A program made the position numbers and the translations under genes. From contig NZ_FORH01000001.1 in assembly GCF_900113955.1 (NCBI RefSeq), positions 674,395 through 738,394 on the forward strand: a DNA stretch of 64,000 nt, written 5' to 3'. This DNA is from Celeribacter neptunius (GTDB lineage Bacteria; Pseudomonadota; Alphaproteobacteria; Rhodobacterales; Rhodobacteraceae). This document shows positions 7,872-18,800 of the stretch, piece by piece (the stretch's first letter is position 1; each line of letters opens with the position of its first letter). The notes below the pieces were generated by a model, which made no database searches, had not been told where the DNA came from, and saw nothing but the letters and a program-made list of their open reading frames with translations.

Positions 7872-8368
7872 CAGCGGATCACCCCGTGATAGATCCCGGC
7901 AAAGGCGAGAACGACGAATGCGGCAAAGATGCCGGCGATGACGTCATCGAGCATCACGCCAAGCGCATCGCCGCGCCGGTCGGCCCAGCCCACCGGGCCG
8001 GGTTTCCAGATGTCGAAGAGACGGAAGGCGATAAAGGCGGTCGGCCAGGCCGGCCAGAGCGCCAGCACCGGCGCGCCGGCCATGGCGGAGCCGATCGAGA
8101 CCGGCAAAAGCGCGATCCACTGGCCGACGAGCTCGTCGATGACGATTTCCGACGGGTCGTGATTGTCGCGGCCACGGGTCATTTCCTGGGTCGCCCAGAG
8201 CCCGGCGATAAAGGCCAGGACGGTGCCGATCAGCACGCCGGGCACCCCCAGCGTCTCGTGCAGCGCCCAGAACATCGGCACGGCGGCGGCCGAGCCCCAG
8301 GTGCCGGGGCCGGGGCGCATGTAGCCGATCCTGGCCATAGTCGCGATCAGCTCTGCGAGTTGTTTCAT
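7871..8368 (-). CDS. pgpA: phosphatidylglycerophosphatase A
   Basis: Dephosphorylates phosphatidylglycerol phosphate in phospholipid synthesis; inner membrane. About 165 residues with several hydrophobic segments. Family landmarks are [12 protein letters not shown] near the N terminus, a central [17 protein letters not shown] block with acidic metal-binding residues, and [18 protein letters not shown]. Two ATGs lie six bases apart; 8368 is preferred because AGAGGA is 6 bases before it, while the one at 8374 directly abuts that site. Middle gene of the minus-strand set ispDF-pgpA-pncC. Confidence 0.92.
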   Translation of the reverse strand: MKQLAELIATMARIGYMRPGPGTWGSAAAVPMFWALHETLGVPGVLIGTVLAFIAGLWATQEMTRGRDNHDPSEIVIDELVGQWIALLPVSIGSAMAGAPVLALWPAWPTAFIAFRLFDIWKPGPVGWADRRGDALGVMLDDVIAGIFAAFVVLAFAGIYHGVIR

Positions 8369-8447
8369 CGTCATTCCTCTCGTTGTCCCGCCTGGGCCTT
8401 TGACGTCAGGTCGCTTAAGTCCGGCCTTTTGGATCAGGCCTCTTGGA

Positions 8448-9650
8448 TCAGGCCTGCTTGATCAATGCTGCGGTGGCCAGGGATGCAATGCCCTCTTCGC
8501 GGCCGGTGAAGCCAAGCCGTTCCGATGTTGTCGCCTTGACCGAGACCTTGTCGACATCGACATTCATGATCGCGGCCAGCGCGGCCCGCATCTCTTGGCT
8601 GTGCGGACCCACCTTGGGGCGTTCGCAGACCAATGTCACATCGCAATTCATCAGCTCATAGCCCATTTCGCGGGCCAGCCCGATGGCGTGGCGCAGGAAA
8701 ATATGGCTTTCGGCGCCTTTCCACCTGGCCTCCGAGGGCGGAAAATGCTGGCCGATATCGCCGCGGGCCAGCGCGCCATAAATGGCGTCGGTCAGCGCAT
8801 GCATGCCGACATCGGCATCCGAATGGCCCTGCAGGCTGCGGGTATGCGGAACCTTGATGCCGCAGAGCCAGACATGATCGCCCTCGCCAAACCGGTGCAC
8901 GTCATAGCCATTGCCAAGCCGGATCTCCATCTGCGTGTTCTCCTGTGTCTTCTTGTCCTGCTGCGCGCGCTCCCGGAGCAGCGCTTCCGCCCGGGCGAAA
9001 TCCGCCGGGTGGGTGATTTTGAAATTCTCTTCGGAGCCTTCGGTGATCAGCACCTCGATCCCGGCGGCGCGGGCCACGGCGACATCGTCGGCGGCCTCGC
9101 CATGGGTCTCTGCCTCATAGGCGCGATGGGCCGCGAGAATCGCCGCAAAATGGAACCCCTGTGGCGTCTGTGCTCGGAACAATCCGCTGCGGTCACGGGT
9201 GCCGGCGACGATATGATCACCGGTTTTGCCGTTGTTTTGGGCGGTTCCGAGCCAGAGCGCGTCGGTGATCATCAGCGCCGGCGCCGCCGCGCGATGGCTC
9301 CGGAGTGCTTCGAGGACGCCTGTGATCACTTCGGCGGGCACCAGAGCCCGCGCCGCGTCATGGATCAGAACGGTCTCGATGTCCTGGGCTTCCAGCGCTT
9401 CGAGCCCGGCGCGGACCGAGGCGGCCCGCGTCGCGCCGCCCGCAACAAGTTTCACGTTTTCAACCTGTTGTGCCTGTGCCCTGTCGTCAGGGTGGTGCAC
9501 CACGACGATCTCGTCGACCAGGGGGCGGAAGATCGCCACGGCATGGTCGATCACCCGGGTGTTCCCCAGGCTCTGCCATTGCTTCGGCAGCGCCCCGCCT
9601 GCGCGGGTGCCGCGTCCGGCGGCAACAATTACAGCGGCATGTTTTGTCAT
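8448..9650 (-). CDS. ispDF: bifunctional IspD/IspF isoprenoid enzyme
   Basis: Carries out two steps of the methylerythritol phosphate pathway: MEP cytidylyltransferase (IspD) and 2-C-methyl-D-erythritol 2,4-cyclodiphosphate synthase (IspF). 400 residues. The N-terminal IspD half begins [15 protein letters not shown] with LPKQW and has [10 protein letters not shown]; the C-terminal IspF half begins [11 protein letters not shown], with the metal ligands Asp and His of DVH and the [17 protein letters not shown] block. Fusion of the two is common in alphaproteobacteria. The start at 9650 (MTKHAAVIV) is the conserved one; an earlier in-frame start adds 12 unconserved residues. Confidence 0.96.
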   Translation of the reverse strand: MTKHAAVIVAAGRGTRAGGALPKQWQSLGNTRVIDHAVAIFRPLVDEIVVVHHPDDRAQAQQVENVKLVAGGATRAASVRAGLEALEAQDIETVLIHDAARALVPAEVITGVLEALRSHRAAAPALMITDALWLGTAQNNGKTGDHIVAGTRDRSGLFRAQTPQGFHFAAILAAHRAYEAETHGEAADDVAVARAAGIEVLITEGSEENFKITHPADFARAEALLRERAQQDKKTQENTQMEIRLGNGYDVHRFGEGDHVWLCGIKVPHTRSLQGHSDADVGMHALTDAIYGALARGDIGQHFPPSEARWKGAESHIFLRHAIGLAREMGYELMNCDVTLVCERPKVGPHSQEMRAALAAIMNVDVDKVSVKATTSERLGFTGREEGIASLATAALIKQA

Positions 9651-9819
9651 TGAACCCGGGATAATCTCTGGCGCCGGCGCTTGCAATGGCGCGATTTTTG
9701 ACCTGATGGATGATTAAAATTTGTGCGCGATGTGTTTTTCGCTGCTTTTTTCGCCCCAAGCCTTTGCGTCTTCCTCATGGGACCGGTAACTCTGAGCCAA
9801 ATGCTCAAGGATTAATCGC

Positions 9820-10836
9820 TTGCCCGTTCGATTGGCGCAATTCACACTGGATCCCCCTGTGTTTCTGGCCCCTATGGCCGGAATCACCGATCTGCCGTTC
9901 CGGGAGATCGTCAGCTCTTTCGGGGCGGGGCTCGTGGTGTCCGAAATGGTCGCCTCGCATGACATGCTCAATGCCCGCCCGGGCGCGCGGGAAAAGGCCG
10001 AACTGGGCTTTGGCGTCGAGAATACCGCGGTGCAGCTCGCCGGGCGTGAGGCGGAGCCGATGGCGCTGGCGGCGAAAATGGCCGAGGACAGTGGCGCGCG
10101 GATCATCGACATCAACATGGGCTGCCCGGCGAAAAAGGTCGTTTCCGGCTACTCGGGCTCGGCCTTGATGCGCGATCTCGATCATGCGCTGACGCTGATC
10201 GACGCGGTGGTCGGCGCGGTCGATGTGCCGGTAACGCTGAAAACCCGTCTCGGGTGGGACGATGCGCAGCTGAACGCGGCGGAGCTCGCCAGACGCGCCG
10301 AGGACGCGGGGGTAGAGATGATCACCATCCATGGCCGGACTCGCTGTCAGTTCTACAAGGGCGCCGCCGATTGGGCGGCGATCCGCGCCGTGAAGGACGC
10401 CGTGTCCGTGCCGGTGATCGCCAATGGCGATATCACCTCCCCCGAGGCGGCCCACGCAGCGCTGGCGCAATCCGGAGCCGACGGGGTGATGATCGGGCGG
10501 GGCGCCCAGGGCCGGCCCTGGCTCTTGGCGCAAGTTGCCGCAAACCTTATCGACGCTCCGGCGCCGAAAGCGCCGGAAGGCGCGGCGCTGAGCGATCTCG
10601 TCTGCCGCCATTACGAGGCGGGGCTCGGTTTTTACGGGCGCGATCTCGGCGGCCGGGTGATGCGCAAACATCTCGGCTGGTACATGGATGTGGCGGGCAC
10701 GCCGCTGGTGCTGCGCCAGCGGGTCCTGACCGAGAAATCCGCCGAGGCGGTTTTGAGGCTTCTGCCCGATGCGATGACGGAAAAGAGCGACAGCGTGCCA
10801 GAACCGGCCATGACAGAAAAGGACAATGCCGCATGA
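9820..10836 (+). CDS. dusB: tRNA-dihydrouridine synthase (NifR3)
   Basis: Flavin enzyme that reduces uridines in the tRNA D-loop; called nifR3 in Rhodobacter because it heads the ntrBC operon. 338 residues: [14 protein letters not shown] at the N terminus, the [20 protein letters not shown] block with the catalytic cysteine, [11 protein letters not shown], and a helical C-terminal domain. The start codon is TTG at 9820 with AAGGA 9 bases upstream. Its stop overlaps the ntrB start by four bases (ATGA), indicating coupling. The last 20 residues contain two similar MTEKSDS/MTEKDNA segments of no evident role. Confidence 0.95.
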   Translation: MPVRLAQFTLDPPVFLAPMAGITDLPFREIVSSFGAGLVVSEMVASHDMLNARPGAREKAELGFGVENTAVQLAGREAEPMALAAKMAEDSGARIIDINMGCPAKKVVSGYSGSALMRDLDHALTLIDAVVGAVDVPVTLKTRLGWDDAQLNAAELARRAEDAGVEMITIHGRTRCQFYKGAADWAAIRAVKDAVSVPVIANGDITSPEAAHAALAQSGADGVMIGRGAQGRPWLLAQVAANLIDAPAPKAPEGAALSDLVCRHYEAGLGFYGRDLGGRVMRKHLGWYMDVAGTPLVLRQRVLTEKSAEAVLRLLPDAMTEKSDSVPEPAMTEKDNAA

Positions 10837-11939
10837 GTGACCATCGTTTCGACATGCTCTGGCCGTCTCTGCCGGTGCCCGCGGTGATGATCGACGACAA
10901 TGACCGGATCGTCGAGATCAACTCGGCTTCCGAGCTGTTCTTGAACGCCTCTGCCAAGACCCTGCGTGGCGTGCCGGTGTTCGACAAGCTGGCGATCGAC
11001 GCACCTCTGGAAGAGGCCTTTGGTCGGGTGCGGCGCGACACCTCGCCTCTGTTCATCAACAATGTCGATGTCTCGGGCGGCAATGCCGCGCCGGTGCAGT
11101 GCAATATCCAGATCGCGCCCCTGCAGGGGATGGAGAACTGGCTCTTGCTTCTGATGGAGCCGCGTCAGATCGCCGACCGTCTGGGGCGCTCGCATAATGT
11201 CAAATCCTCGGCGCGGTCTGCCATCGGCATGGCGGAAATGCTCGCCCATGAGATCAAGAACCCGCTGGCGGGGATCACCGGTGCGGCACAGCTTTTGTCG
11301 ATGAGCTTGAGCCCCGAGGATCTCGAACTGACCGATCTCATCGTCGCCGAGAGCCGCCGCATCGTCGCGCTTCTGGAACAGGTCGAGCAATTCGGCAACC
11401 TGCGGCCGCCGGCGAAGCGCGCAATCAACATTCACGACCTGTTGGACCGGGCGCGCAAATCCGCCGAGCTGTCCTATGGCGCGAATATGAAATTCATCGA
11501 GGATTTCGACCCGTCGCTGCCCGCGACCTTTGTCGATGGCGACCAGATTCTTCAGGTGTTTTTGAACCTGATCAAGAACGCCTCCGAGGCGGCGGGCAAG
11601 GAGGGCGGGGTGATCCGGCTGCGCACCTTCTACGACCTGTCGCTGCGGCTCCGGCGCAAGGACGGCTCCGGTGCGGCCCTGCCGCTGCAGGTCGAAATCA
11701 TCGACGATGGTCCCGGCCTGCCGCCGGAGATCGCCTCCGACATTTTCGAGCCCTTTGTGTCGGGCCGCGAGAATGGCACCGGGCTCGGCTTGGCGCTGGT
11801 GTCCAAGATCATCTCGGACCACGAGGGCTGGATTTCCGTCGACTCGGTGCCCGGCAAGACCGTGTTCCGCATTTCTCTGCCGGTGGCGCCCCGGGAGCCA
11901 AAGGAAGGCGCGCCGAAAGAGGGCGACGCAAAAAAATGA
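10833..11939 (+). CDS. ntrB: nitrogen regulation sensor histidine kinase NtrB
   Basis: Cytosolic kinase/phosphatase partner of NtrC. 368 residues: a PAS domain (about 10-110), a dimerisation domain with the phosphoacceptor His139 in [13 protein letters not shown], and a HATPase domain with [11 protein letters not shown] (N box), IDDGPGLP (G1) and GTGLGLALV (G2). It normally answers to PII proteins, which are not encoded here. Starts inside the dusB stop (ATGA). The next gene, ntrC, follows after 116 bases, so the two are in one operon, possibly with partial internal control. Confidence 0.96.
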   Translation: MSDHRFDMLWPSLPVPAVMIDDNDRIVEINSASELFLNASAKTLRGVPVFDKLAIDAPLEEAFGRVRRDTSPLFINNVDVSGGNAAPVQCNIQIAPLQGMENWLLLLMEPRQIADRLGRSHNVKSSARSAIGMAEMLAHEIKNPLAGITGAAQLLSMSLSPEDLELTDLIVAESRRIVALLEQVEQFGNLRPPAKRAINIHDLLDRARKSAELSYGANMKFIEDFDPSLPATFVDGDQILQVFLNLIKNASEAAGKEGGVIRLRTFYDLSLRLRRKDGSGAALPLQVEIIDDGPGLPPEIASDIFEPFVSGRENGTGLGLALVSKIISDHEGWISVDSVPGKTVFRISLPVAPREPKEGAPKEGDAKK

Positions 11940-12055
11940 CCGGGTTCGGGATGATGCGTCACAAAAATGAAGAATTCCCCGTGAAAACAGGGGGCAGCGT
12001 GAAGGGCGGGGCCATGGGGCCCGTCCGGAAGCGCCACTGACAAGGAGAGAATACT

Positions 12056-13435
12056 ATGGATGGCACGATCCTCGTCGCCGATGACGACCGCACGATCCGC
12101 ACGGTTTTGACCCAGGCGCTCACCCGCGCCGGCTGCAAGGTGCACGCGACCTCCTCGCTGGTGACCCTGATGCGCTGGGTCGAAGAGGGCAAAGGCGATC
12201 TGGTCATTTCCGACGTGATGATGCCGGACGGCAACGGGCTCGAGAGCCTGCCGCGGATCGCCGAGCTGCGGCCCGGCCTGCCGGTGATCGTGATTTCGGC
12301 GCAAAACACCATCATGACGGCGATTCAGGCTGCCGAGGCCGAGGCTTTCGATTATTTGCCGAAACCTTTCGATCTGCCGGATCTGATGAAACGCGCCTCA
12401 AAGGCGCTCGAGGTCAAACGCCGCGCCAACCCGGCGCCTTCGAATGCCAAGGCGCCGTCGGAGAGCCCGATGCAGGAAGATCTGCCGCTGGTCGGCCGCA
12501 CGCCTGCGATGCAGACGCTTTATCGTCTTGTCGCGCGGGTGATGAACACCGATCTGCCGGTCCTGATCACCGGCGAGAGCGGCACCGGCAAATCGCTGAT
12601 CGCGCGCGCCATTCACGATTTCTCGGATCGTCGCACGCTGCCCTTCGTGGTGGTCTCGGCCTCCGATCTGGCAACGATGGAAGGCCCGGCGGCGGTGATC
12701 TCCAAGGCCAAGAACGGCTCGATCCTGTTTGACGAGGTGGGTGACCTGGACGAAGAGGCGCAGGCCCGGATCGTCCGCATGCTTGACAGTTTCACTGACA
12801 ATGCGCCGCGGATCATGGCCACCTCGCAGGCCAATCTGGCGGCAAAGATGGAAAGCGGCGCCTTCCGTCAGGATCTGTTCTACCGCCTTGGCGGGGTGAC
12901 CATCTCGGTGCCCTCCCTGCGCGAACGCGTCGACGATATCCCGCTCCTGGCGGAGTTCTTCCTCTCGAAGGCCGAGCGCGACGGGCTGTCGGCGCGCAAA
13001 TTCACCAATGAGGCGATGGATTTGGTGCGCGCCTACAGCTGGCCCGGCAACGTGCGCCAGCTCGAGAACACCATCCGGCGTCTGATCGTGACCTCGCCCG
13101 AAGAGGAAATCACCCGCAACGAGGTGGAAACCGTGCTCGGGAATCAGCCCGCCATGGAGCCTTTGCAAGGCGGCGGCGAGGGTGAGAAGCTCTCCTCCTC
13201 GGTGGCCAAGCATCTGCGCCGCTATTTCGACCTGCACGGTGGTGTCCTGCCGCCGCCGGGGCTGTATCAGCGGATTCTCAAGGAAGTTGAGCAGCCTCTG
13301 ATCGAAATTGCACTGGACGCGGTCGGCGGAAATCAGGCCAAATGTGCCGATTTGCTCGGGATCAACCGCAATACCTTGCGTAAAAAGATCAATGACCTCG
13401 ATATTCAGGTGACACGGCGCCGTAAGTTGATGTAA
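12056..13435 (+). CDS. ntrC: nitrogen response regulator NtrC, GAFTGA-less type
   Basis: Activator of nitrogen-starvation genes. 459 residues: receiver domain with phosphorylation site Asp53 and Lys103, AAA+ domain with Walker A GESGTGKS (173-180) and Walker B ILFDEVGD (223-230), and a C-terminal Fis-type helix-turn-helix ([20 protein letters not shown]). Where other NtrC proteins have the loop GAFTGA that contacts sigma-54, this protein runs from [17 protein letters not shown] straight to the Walker B region. Rhodobacter capsulatus NtrC has the same deletion and activates sigma-70 RNA polymerase, so sigma-54-independent action is inferred here. Start supported by AAGGAG 9 bases upstream. Confidence 0.95.
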   Translation: MDGTILVADDDRTIRTVLTQALTRAGCKVHATSSLVTLMRWVEEGKGDLVISDVMMPDGNGLESLPRIAELRPGLPVIVISAQNTIMTAIQAAEAEAFDYLPKPFDLPDLMKRASKALEVKRRANPAPSNAKAPSESPMQEDLPLVGRTPAMQTLYRLVARVMNTDLPVLITGESGTGKSLIARAIHDFSDRRTLPFVVVSASDLATMEGPAAVISKAKNGSILFDEVGDLDEEAQARIVRMLDSFTDNAPRIMATSQANLAAKMESGAFRQDLFYRLGGVTISVPSLRERVDDIPLLAEFFLSKAERDGLSARKFTNEAMDLVRAYSWPGNVRQLENTIRRLIVTSPEEEITRNEVETVLGNQPAMEPLQGGGEGEKLSSSVAKHLRRYFDLHGGVLPPPGLYQRILKEVEQPLIEIALDAVGGNQAKCADLLGINRNTLRKKINDLDIQVTRRRKLM

Positions 13436-13570
13436 AAAGGCCACATCCGTGGTGATTTGGGCGCAGTGGCTGGGAAAACACGTCCCTGCGTCATCTAAGT
13501 CACGGAGTCCGTGTGTCGCGCTTCGCATTTTCGCCAGCGTGTTTTCGCCTGAGCGCGCTGCGGATTAGGA

Positions 13571-15871
13571 GTGAGCAGGACGAGGGCGCGTAGGGTGGCA
13601 AAAAGGCCCGTTGCGAAACAAATCGGTCGGCAAAGCTGGAACAGGCTGATGCGCCTGCGCCGCCAGCGCCGGTTGCAGAATGCCGCCACGCTTGCGGTGT
13701 TCGTCATGGGGCCGGTTCTGGCCGTCCTGACCTTTCTGGTGCTCGGTCCGCTGGACCATGGTCCCGCCTCGAATGTGCTGCGCGGGGTTCTCCTGTCGGA
13801 TGTGATCTATGTGCTGGTGGTCGCCGGGCTGGTGGCCCAGCGGATCGCCCGGGTGATCTCGGCGCGCCGGGCGCATTCCGAAGGCTCGATGCTGCACCTG
13901 CGGCTGTCGGGCGCCTTCGTGCTTCTGGCGCTGATCCCGACCGTCATGGTGGCGGTTTTTGCCGTGGTGACGGTGAATTTCGGCCTCGAGGGCTGGTTCT
14001 CGGATCGGGTGCGCAATGTGGTTGGTTCCTCTCTCGAGGCGGCGACGGCCTATGAGACCGAGCATCGCGACGGTCTGGCCGAGGACACGCGGGCGCTTGC
14101 GAATTTCCTCATCGACAGCCGCCGCCAGGTGACGATCCTGCCCGACGGTGCGCTCCGGCAGGTGCTCAACCAGGGGCAGGGGCTCATTCAGCGCGGCTTG
14201 CGCGAGGCCTATGTGATCAACCGGGCGGGCGAGATCAAGGCGCGCGGTGAGGGCTCTTATCTCTTCGATTATGAACACCCCTCCGAGGCGCAGCTGGCGC
14301 GGGCCGAATCCGGTGAGCTGGTGCTGATCGACGATTGGGATCGCAATGAAAGCCGGGCGTTGCAGCGGCTGGCCGGGTTCTCGGATCGCTACCTCTACGT
14401 CACCCGCGATGTGGACGGCAAGATCCTCAACCTGCTGGACGAGACCCAGGACAGCATTCTTCTTTACAATCAGCTCGAGAGCGAACGCGGGCGGCTGCTT
14501 TTCGAATTCGGCCTGTTGTACATCGGTTTCGCGATCATTCTCATTCTGGCGGCAACCTGGCTCGGCCTGTGGTTCGCCGAACGTCTGGCGCGGCCGATCG
14601 GCCGGCTCGCCGGGGCGGCGCAGAAGGTCGGCGAGGGCGATCTTTCGGTGCGCGTGCCGGAGGAGGAAGGCCAGGACGAGATCGCCACGCTGGGCCGCGT
14701 GTTCAACCAGATGACCGGTCAGGTGAAGCTCCAGCGCGATGAATTGCTCGATCAGAACGCCCAGATCGATCAGCGCCGCCGCCTGTTTGATTCCGTGCTC
14801 TCCTCGGTGACCGCCGGTGTGGTCGGGCTCGATGCCGAAGGCAAGGTGACCCTGTCGAACCGCTCGGCGCAGGCCTTGCTCACGCTCGGCTCCCGCGATG
14901 TCACCGGCGAGGCTCTGGCCGTGGTGGTGCCGGAATTCGGGCCGCTGTTCGATCAGCTGCTGCGCCAGGGGCGCGAGGTGGTGCAGGAAGAGCTGCGGCT
15001 GATTCGCTCCGGCGCGCAAGAGAGCTTGCTCGTGCGCATCGCCACCCGGCGCGACGTCAACGGCGTGCTTGAGGGCTATGTGGTGGTCTTTGACGATGTC
15101 ACCGATCTGGTCAGCGCCCAGCGTCTGGCCGCCTGGGGCGACGTGGCGCGGCGCATCGCCCATGAGATCAAGAACCCGCTGACGCCGATCCAGCTCTCCG
15201 CCGAGCGTATCCTGCGCAAATTCGGGCGCGGGCTCGACGAGGAGGCGCGGGCCGATCTCGAGCAATATACCTCGGTGATCGTGCGCCAGACCGGGGATCT
15301 GCGCCGCATCGTCGACGAATTCTCGAAATTCGCCCGCATGCCCAGCCCGGAACGGCGTGAGCATGATCTGGTGGAGCTGGTCAAGGGCGCGGTGCTGTTG
15401 CAGCAGAACGCCTTGCCGGATGTCGAGATCACCTCTGAGATCGCGCTCACCAGCGCCTGGGCCGAGGTCGATGCGACAATGATCGGTCAGGCCTTTACGA
15501 ATTTGATTAAGAATGCCGGGGAAGCAATTGAAACCTATTCTGAAAATGAATTTCCGAAAGGCTATGAGCCGCGCATTCGCGTCACCGTCGGACGCGAGGG
15601 CAATGAGGCGGTGATTGCGATCACCGACAATGGCATCGGCCTGCCGGAAGACCGTTCGCGGCTGTTCGAACCCTATGTGACGACGCGCGAAAAAGGCACC
15701 GGTCTGGGCCTGCCGATCGTCAAGAAAATCATCGAGGAACATGGCGGGACGCTGACGCTGTCGGATGGCGTGGCGATTGACCCTTCGGGCCGTATCGGCG
15801 CCTGCGCCACCATCCGCCTGGCCTTGATGGAAGAAGTTAATCTAGATGAAAAACAAAAGCTTGCAGTTTAA
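13571..15871 (+). CDS. ntrY: sensor histidine kinase NtrY
   Basis: Membrane-bound kinase of the NtrYX pair, linked in alphaproteobacteria to nitrogen, redox and envelope control. About 766 residues: basic N terminus, transmembrane segments near 37-60, 74-93, 113-138 and 313-335, an extracytoplasmic region, a HAMP domain (340-395), a PAS domain, the phosphoacceptor His531 in [14 protein letters not shown], and a HATPase domain with FTNLIKNAGEAI and GTGLGLPIV. The start is uncertain: GTG at 13571 has AGGA touching it, while GTG at 13595 has GAGG 8 bases away and would remove 8 residues. 21 bases separate it from ntrX. Confidence 0.94.
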   Translation: MSRTRARRVAKRPVAKQIGRQSWNRLMRLRRQRRLQNAATLAVFVMGPVLAVLTFLVLGPLDHGPASNVLRGVLLSDVIYVLVVAGLVAQRIARVISARRAHSEGSMLHLRLSGAFVLLALIPTVMVAVFAVVTVNFGLEGWFSDRVRNVVGSSLEAATAYETEHRDGLAEDTRALANFLIDSRRQVTILPDGALRQVLNQGQGLIQRGLREAYVINRAGEIKARGEGSYLFDYEHPSEAQLARAESGELVLIDDWDRNESRALQRLAGFSDRYLYVTRDVDGKILNLLDETQDSILLYNQLESERGRLLFEFGLLYIGFAIILILAATWLGLWFAERLARPIGRLAGAAQKVGEGDLSVRVPEEEGQDEIATLGRVFNQMTGQVKLQRDELLDQNAQIDQRRRLFDSVLSSVTAGVVGLDAEGKVTLSNRSAQALLTLGSRDVTGEALAVVVPEFGPLFDQLLRQGREVVQEELRLIRSGAQESLLVRIATRRDVNGVLEGYVVVFDDVTDLVSAQRLAAWGDVARRIAHEIKNPLTPIQLSAERILRKFGRGLDEEARADLEQYTSVIVRQTGDLRRIVDEFSKFARMPSPERREHDLVELVKGAVLLQQNALPDVEITSEIALTSAWAEVDATMIGQAFTNLIKNAGEAIETYSENEFPKGYEPRIRVTVGREGNEAVIAITDNGIGLPEDRSRLFEPYVTTREKGTGLGLPIVKKIIEEHGGTLTLSDGVAIDPSGRIGACATIRLALMEEVNLDEKQKLAV

Positions 15872-15892
15872 AGATGAAGTTTGGAGTAAGAC

Positions 15893-17296
15893 ATGTCTGA
15901 TATTCTGATCGTCGATGATGAGCGCGATATTCGCGAGTTGATCGGAGATATCTTGCAGGATGAAGGGTTCGAGACCCGGCTGGCGTCGAATTCCGACGAA
16001 TGCCTGAAAGAGATCGCGGCGGATGTGCCGGCGCTGATGATCCTCGACATCTGGCTCAAGGACAGCGACATGGACGGGATCGACATTCTCAAACATGTCA
16101 AACGCGAACACCCGGAGGTTCCGATCATCATCATCTCGGGCCATGGCAATATCGAGATCGCCGTGGCGGCGATCAAACAGGGCGCGTATGATTTCATCGA
16201 GAAACCGTTCAATATCGATCAGCTGATGGTGGTGATCGGCCGGGCGATGGAAACCTCGCGGCTGCGCCGTGAGAATGCCTCGCTGAAACGCACCGGCACC
16301 GAAGAGATCGAAATGATCGGTGTCTCGGCGGCCTTCAAACAGCTCAAGAGCAATCTCGAGAAGGTCACCAAGTCGAATGGCCGGGTGATGCTCACGGGTC
16401 CAGCCGGCGTCGGCAAGGAGGTCGCCGCGCGTTTCATCCATGCCGAATCCGAACGCCGGGACGCGCCTTTCGTCACGGTGTCGTCGGCCACGATCGCGCC
16501 GGAGCGCATGGAAGAGGTGCTGTTTGGCCGCGAGAGCCCGGAGCGCGGCGTCGAGAAAGGCCTGTTGGAAGAGGCCAATGGCGGGGTGATCTATTTCGAC
16601 GAAGTGGCGGATATGCCTTTGGGCACCCAGTCGAAGATCCTGCGCGTGCTGGTCGATCAGCGCTTTACCCGGGTCGGCGGTGCCACGACCGTCTCGGTCG
16701 ATCTGCGGGTGGTCTCCTCGACCTCGCGCGATCTGTTGGAGGAGATTGCCGCGGGCCAGTTCCGCGAGGAGCTCTATCACCGGCTGAACGTGGTGCCGAT
16801 CGAGGTGCCCGCGCTCGAGAAGCGCCGCGAGGATATTCCGGAACTGGCCAGCTATTTCATCGAGAAGCTGCATGTCAGCCAGGGTCTGCCGCGTCGGGAA
16901 TTGTCGCCGGATGCCTCGGCGATGCTGCAAACGATGATCTGGCCGGGCAATGTGCGTCAGCTCAAGAACGTGATCGAACGGGTGTTGATCCTGGGCGATA
17001 CCTCGGGCGAGATCGAGGCCAGCGAGCTGCCGTCCGAGGGCGCCACGGGCGAGGACGAGGCCCGCGCGATGCTGTCGCCGGCGATTGCCACGCTGCCCCT
17101 GCGGGAGGCGCGCGAGATGTTCGAGCGCGAATATCTGCTGACCCAGATCAACCGTTTCGGCGGCAATATCTCGCGCACCGCGACCTTTGTCGGCATGGAG
17201 CGCTCGGCCTTGCATCGCAAGCTCAAATCGCTGGGGGTTGTCACCGGCAACAAGCAGGGCGGCCGTGTCGCCTATGTTGTGGAAGAGACGGAGTGA
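15893..17296 (+). CDS. ntrX: response regulator NtrX
   Basis: Partner of NtrY. 467 residues: receiver with Asp52 (LMILDIWL) and Lys104 (EKPF), an AAA+ domain with Walker A GPAGVGKE (169-176) and Walker B VIYFDEVAD, and a C-terminal Fis-type helix-turn-helix (GGNISRTATFVGMERSALHRK). The GAFTGA loop is absent: the stretch after EEVLFG reads RESPERGVEKGLLEEAN. Loss of this loop is known among alphaproteobacterial NtrX proteins, so sigma-54 activation is unlikely. ATG start with GGAG upstream. Confidence 0.95.
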   Translation: MSDILIVDDERDIRELIGDILQDEGFETRLASNSDECLKEIAADVPALMILDIWLKDSDMDGIDILKHVKREHPEVPIIIISGHGNIEIAVAAIKQGAYDFIEKPFNIDQLMVVIGRAMETSRLRRENASLKRTGTEEIEMIGVSAAFKQLKSNLEKVTKSNGRVMLTGPAGVGKEVAARFIHAESERRDAPFVTVSSATIAPERMEEVLFGRESPERGVEKGLLEEANGGVIYFDEVADMPLGTQSKILRVLVDQRFTRVGGATTVSVDLRVVSSTSRDLLEEIAAGQFREELYHRLNVVPIEVPALEKRREDIPELASYFIEKLHVSQGLPRRELSPDASAMLQTMIWPGNVRQLKNVIERVLILGDTSGEIEASELPSEGATGEDEARAMLSPAIATLPLREAREMFEREYLLTQINRFGGNISRTATFVGMERSALHRKLKSLGVVTGNKQGGRVAYVVEETE

Positions 17297-17423
17297 GCCC
17301 TGTCCGCGCGCGGGCTCTTCGGACGCGACGGCAGGCGGGCCGGGCAGGGCGCCTCTTTGCACCTTGCGTTGACGCATTCTGCGTTAAGTGCGAAGGCTGG
17401 GGCGAAGCAACGAAGGTGATGGA

Positions 17424-18800
17424 ATGAAAGTTGTCATTTGCGGTGCCGGTCAGGTCGGCTGGCAGATCGCCAAGCAGCTCTCGGGCGAGAAAAACGACGT
17501 GACCGTCGTCGATAACAATCCGGCGCTGGTGCGCCGCGCCACGGATACGCTGGATGTTCAGGGGGTCGAGGGCTTTGCCTCCTATCCCGATGTGCTCGAG
17601 AAGGCCGGGGCGCGGGATGCCGATATGGTGATTGCCGCCACCTATTCCGACGAGGTGAACATGATCACCTGTCAGGTGGCGCATTCGGTTTTCGCCGTGC
17701 CGCGCAAGATCGCGCGCCTGCGCTCGCAAAGCTATCTCACCGCGATCTATTCCGATCTCTATCGTCGCGATCACCTGCCGATCGACGTGGTGATTTCGCC
17801 GGAGAAAGAGGTGGCCGAGGCGGCGCTCAGGCGTCTGGCGGCACCTGCGGCCTTCGACACCCAGGGGTTTCTGGCCGGCAGGGCACAGCTCATGGGTATC
17901 CTGCTCGAGGAAGAGTGCCCGGTCTTGAACACGTCGCTGCGCGAGCTGTCGGATCTGTTTTCGACATTGCGTGCCATCGTTGTCGGTGTGCGCCGCGACG
18001 GGCGGCTCTTTGCCCCCGATCCGGGCGATCAGCTGTTCGCCCGCGACGAGATCTATGTCTTCTGCCATTCCGATGACATCACCCGGACCCTGGAGATTTT
18101 CGGCAAGACCCAGGCCAAGCAGGATCGCGTGGTGATCCTGGGCGGCGGCAATGTCGGATTGGGCGTGGCGCAGGCGCTCGAGGCTCGGACCGAGCGGGTG
18201 CGGGCCAAGATCATCGAAAAGAACCGCAGCGTGGCCGAAAGGGCGGCGGATAGTCTCGAACGCACCATCGTCTTGAATGGTGACGGGCTCGATCCGGAAC
18301 TGATGGCCGAGGCCGGCATGGCGCGGGCCGATGCCGTGCTCTGTGTCACCGATGACGACAAGGTCAATATGCTCTCGGCCGTGCGGGCGAAACAGACCGG
18401 GGCGAAAATGGCGATCGTCCTGGTCAACGACCCGACGCTGGTGCCGATTTTGAACGCGCTCGATATCGACGCCTATATCAACCCGCGCGCCACCACCGTC
18501 TCGTCGATCCTGCGCCATATCCGCCACGGGCGGGTGCGCAATGTCTATTCGGTGGGCGATGGCGAGGCCGAGGTGATCGAGGCCCAGGTGCTCTCTACCT
18601 CGCCGATCTCCGGCAAGCGCATCCGTGACATCGATTTCCCCGAGGGCGTGCTCATCGGCGCGATCATGAAGGCCAATGCCTATGTCAAACCGACCTCCGA
18701 GACGCGGATCGACGAGGGCGACGTGATCACGATTTTCTCGCTCGCCGATGATGTGCCCGAGGTGGAACGTCTGTTGCAAGTCTCGATCGACTATTTCTGA
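17424..18800 (+). CDS. trkA: Trk potassium uptake NAD-binding regulator TrkA
   Basis: Peripheral cytoplasmic subunit that gates the TrkH channel. 458 residues arranged as two tandem RCK units, each with a Rossmann dinucleotide-binding start (VVICGAGQVGWQIA at residue 3 and VVILGGGNVGLGVA near 236) followed by a TrkA-C domain. The start at 17424 (MKVVICGAG) is the conserved one. It ends with a one-base overlap with trkH (TGATG), so the two subunits are coupled. Placement after ntrX is a familiar alphaproteobacterial order. Confidence 0.96.
   Translation: MKVVICGAGQVGWQIAKQLSGEKNDVTVVDNNPALVRRATDTLDVQGVEGFASYPDVLEKAGARDADMVIAATYSDEVNMITCQVAHSVFAVPRKIARLRSQSYLTAIYSDLYRRDHLPIDVVISPEKEVAEAALRRLAAPAAFDTQGFLAGRAQLMGILLEEECPVLNTSLRELSDLFSTLRAIVVGVRRDGRLFAPDPGDQLFARDEIYVFCHSDDITRTLEIFGKTQAKQDRVVILGGGNVGLGVAQALEARTERVRAKIIEKNRSVAERAADSLERTIVLNGDGLDPELMAEAGMARADAVLCVTDDDKVNMLSAVRAKQTGAKMAIVLVNDPTLVPILNALDIDAYINPRATTVSSILRHIRHGRVRNVYSVGDGEAEVIEAQVLSTSPISGKRIRDIDFPEGVLIGAIMKANAYVKPTSETRIDEGDVITIFSLADDVPEVERLLQVSIDYF

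Noticed and set aside
13565-15742. 725-codon open frame opposite ntrY
   Set aside because: Antisense frame created by strong GC bias at third codon positions; composition is His/Arg/Gln-rich without any domain.
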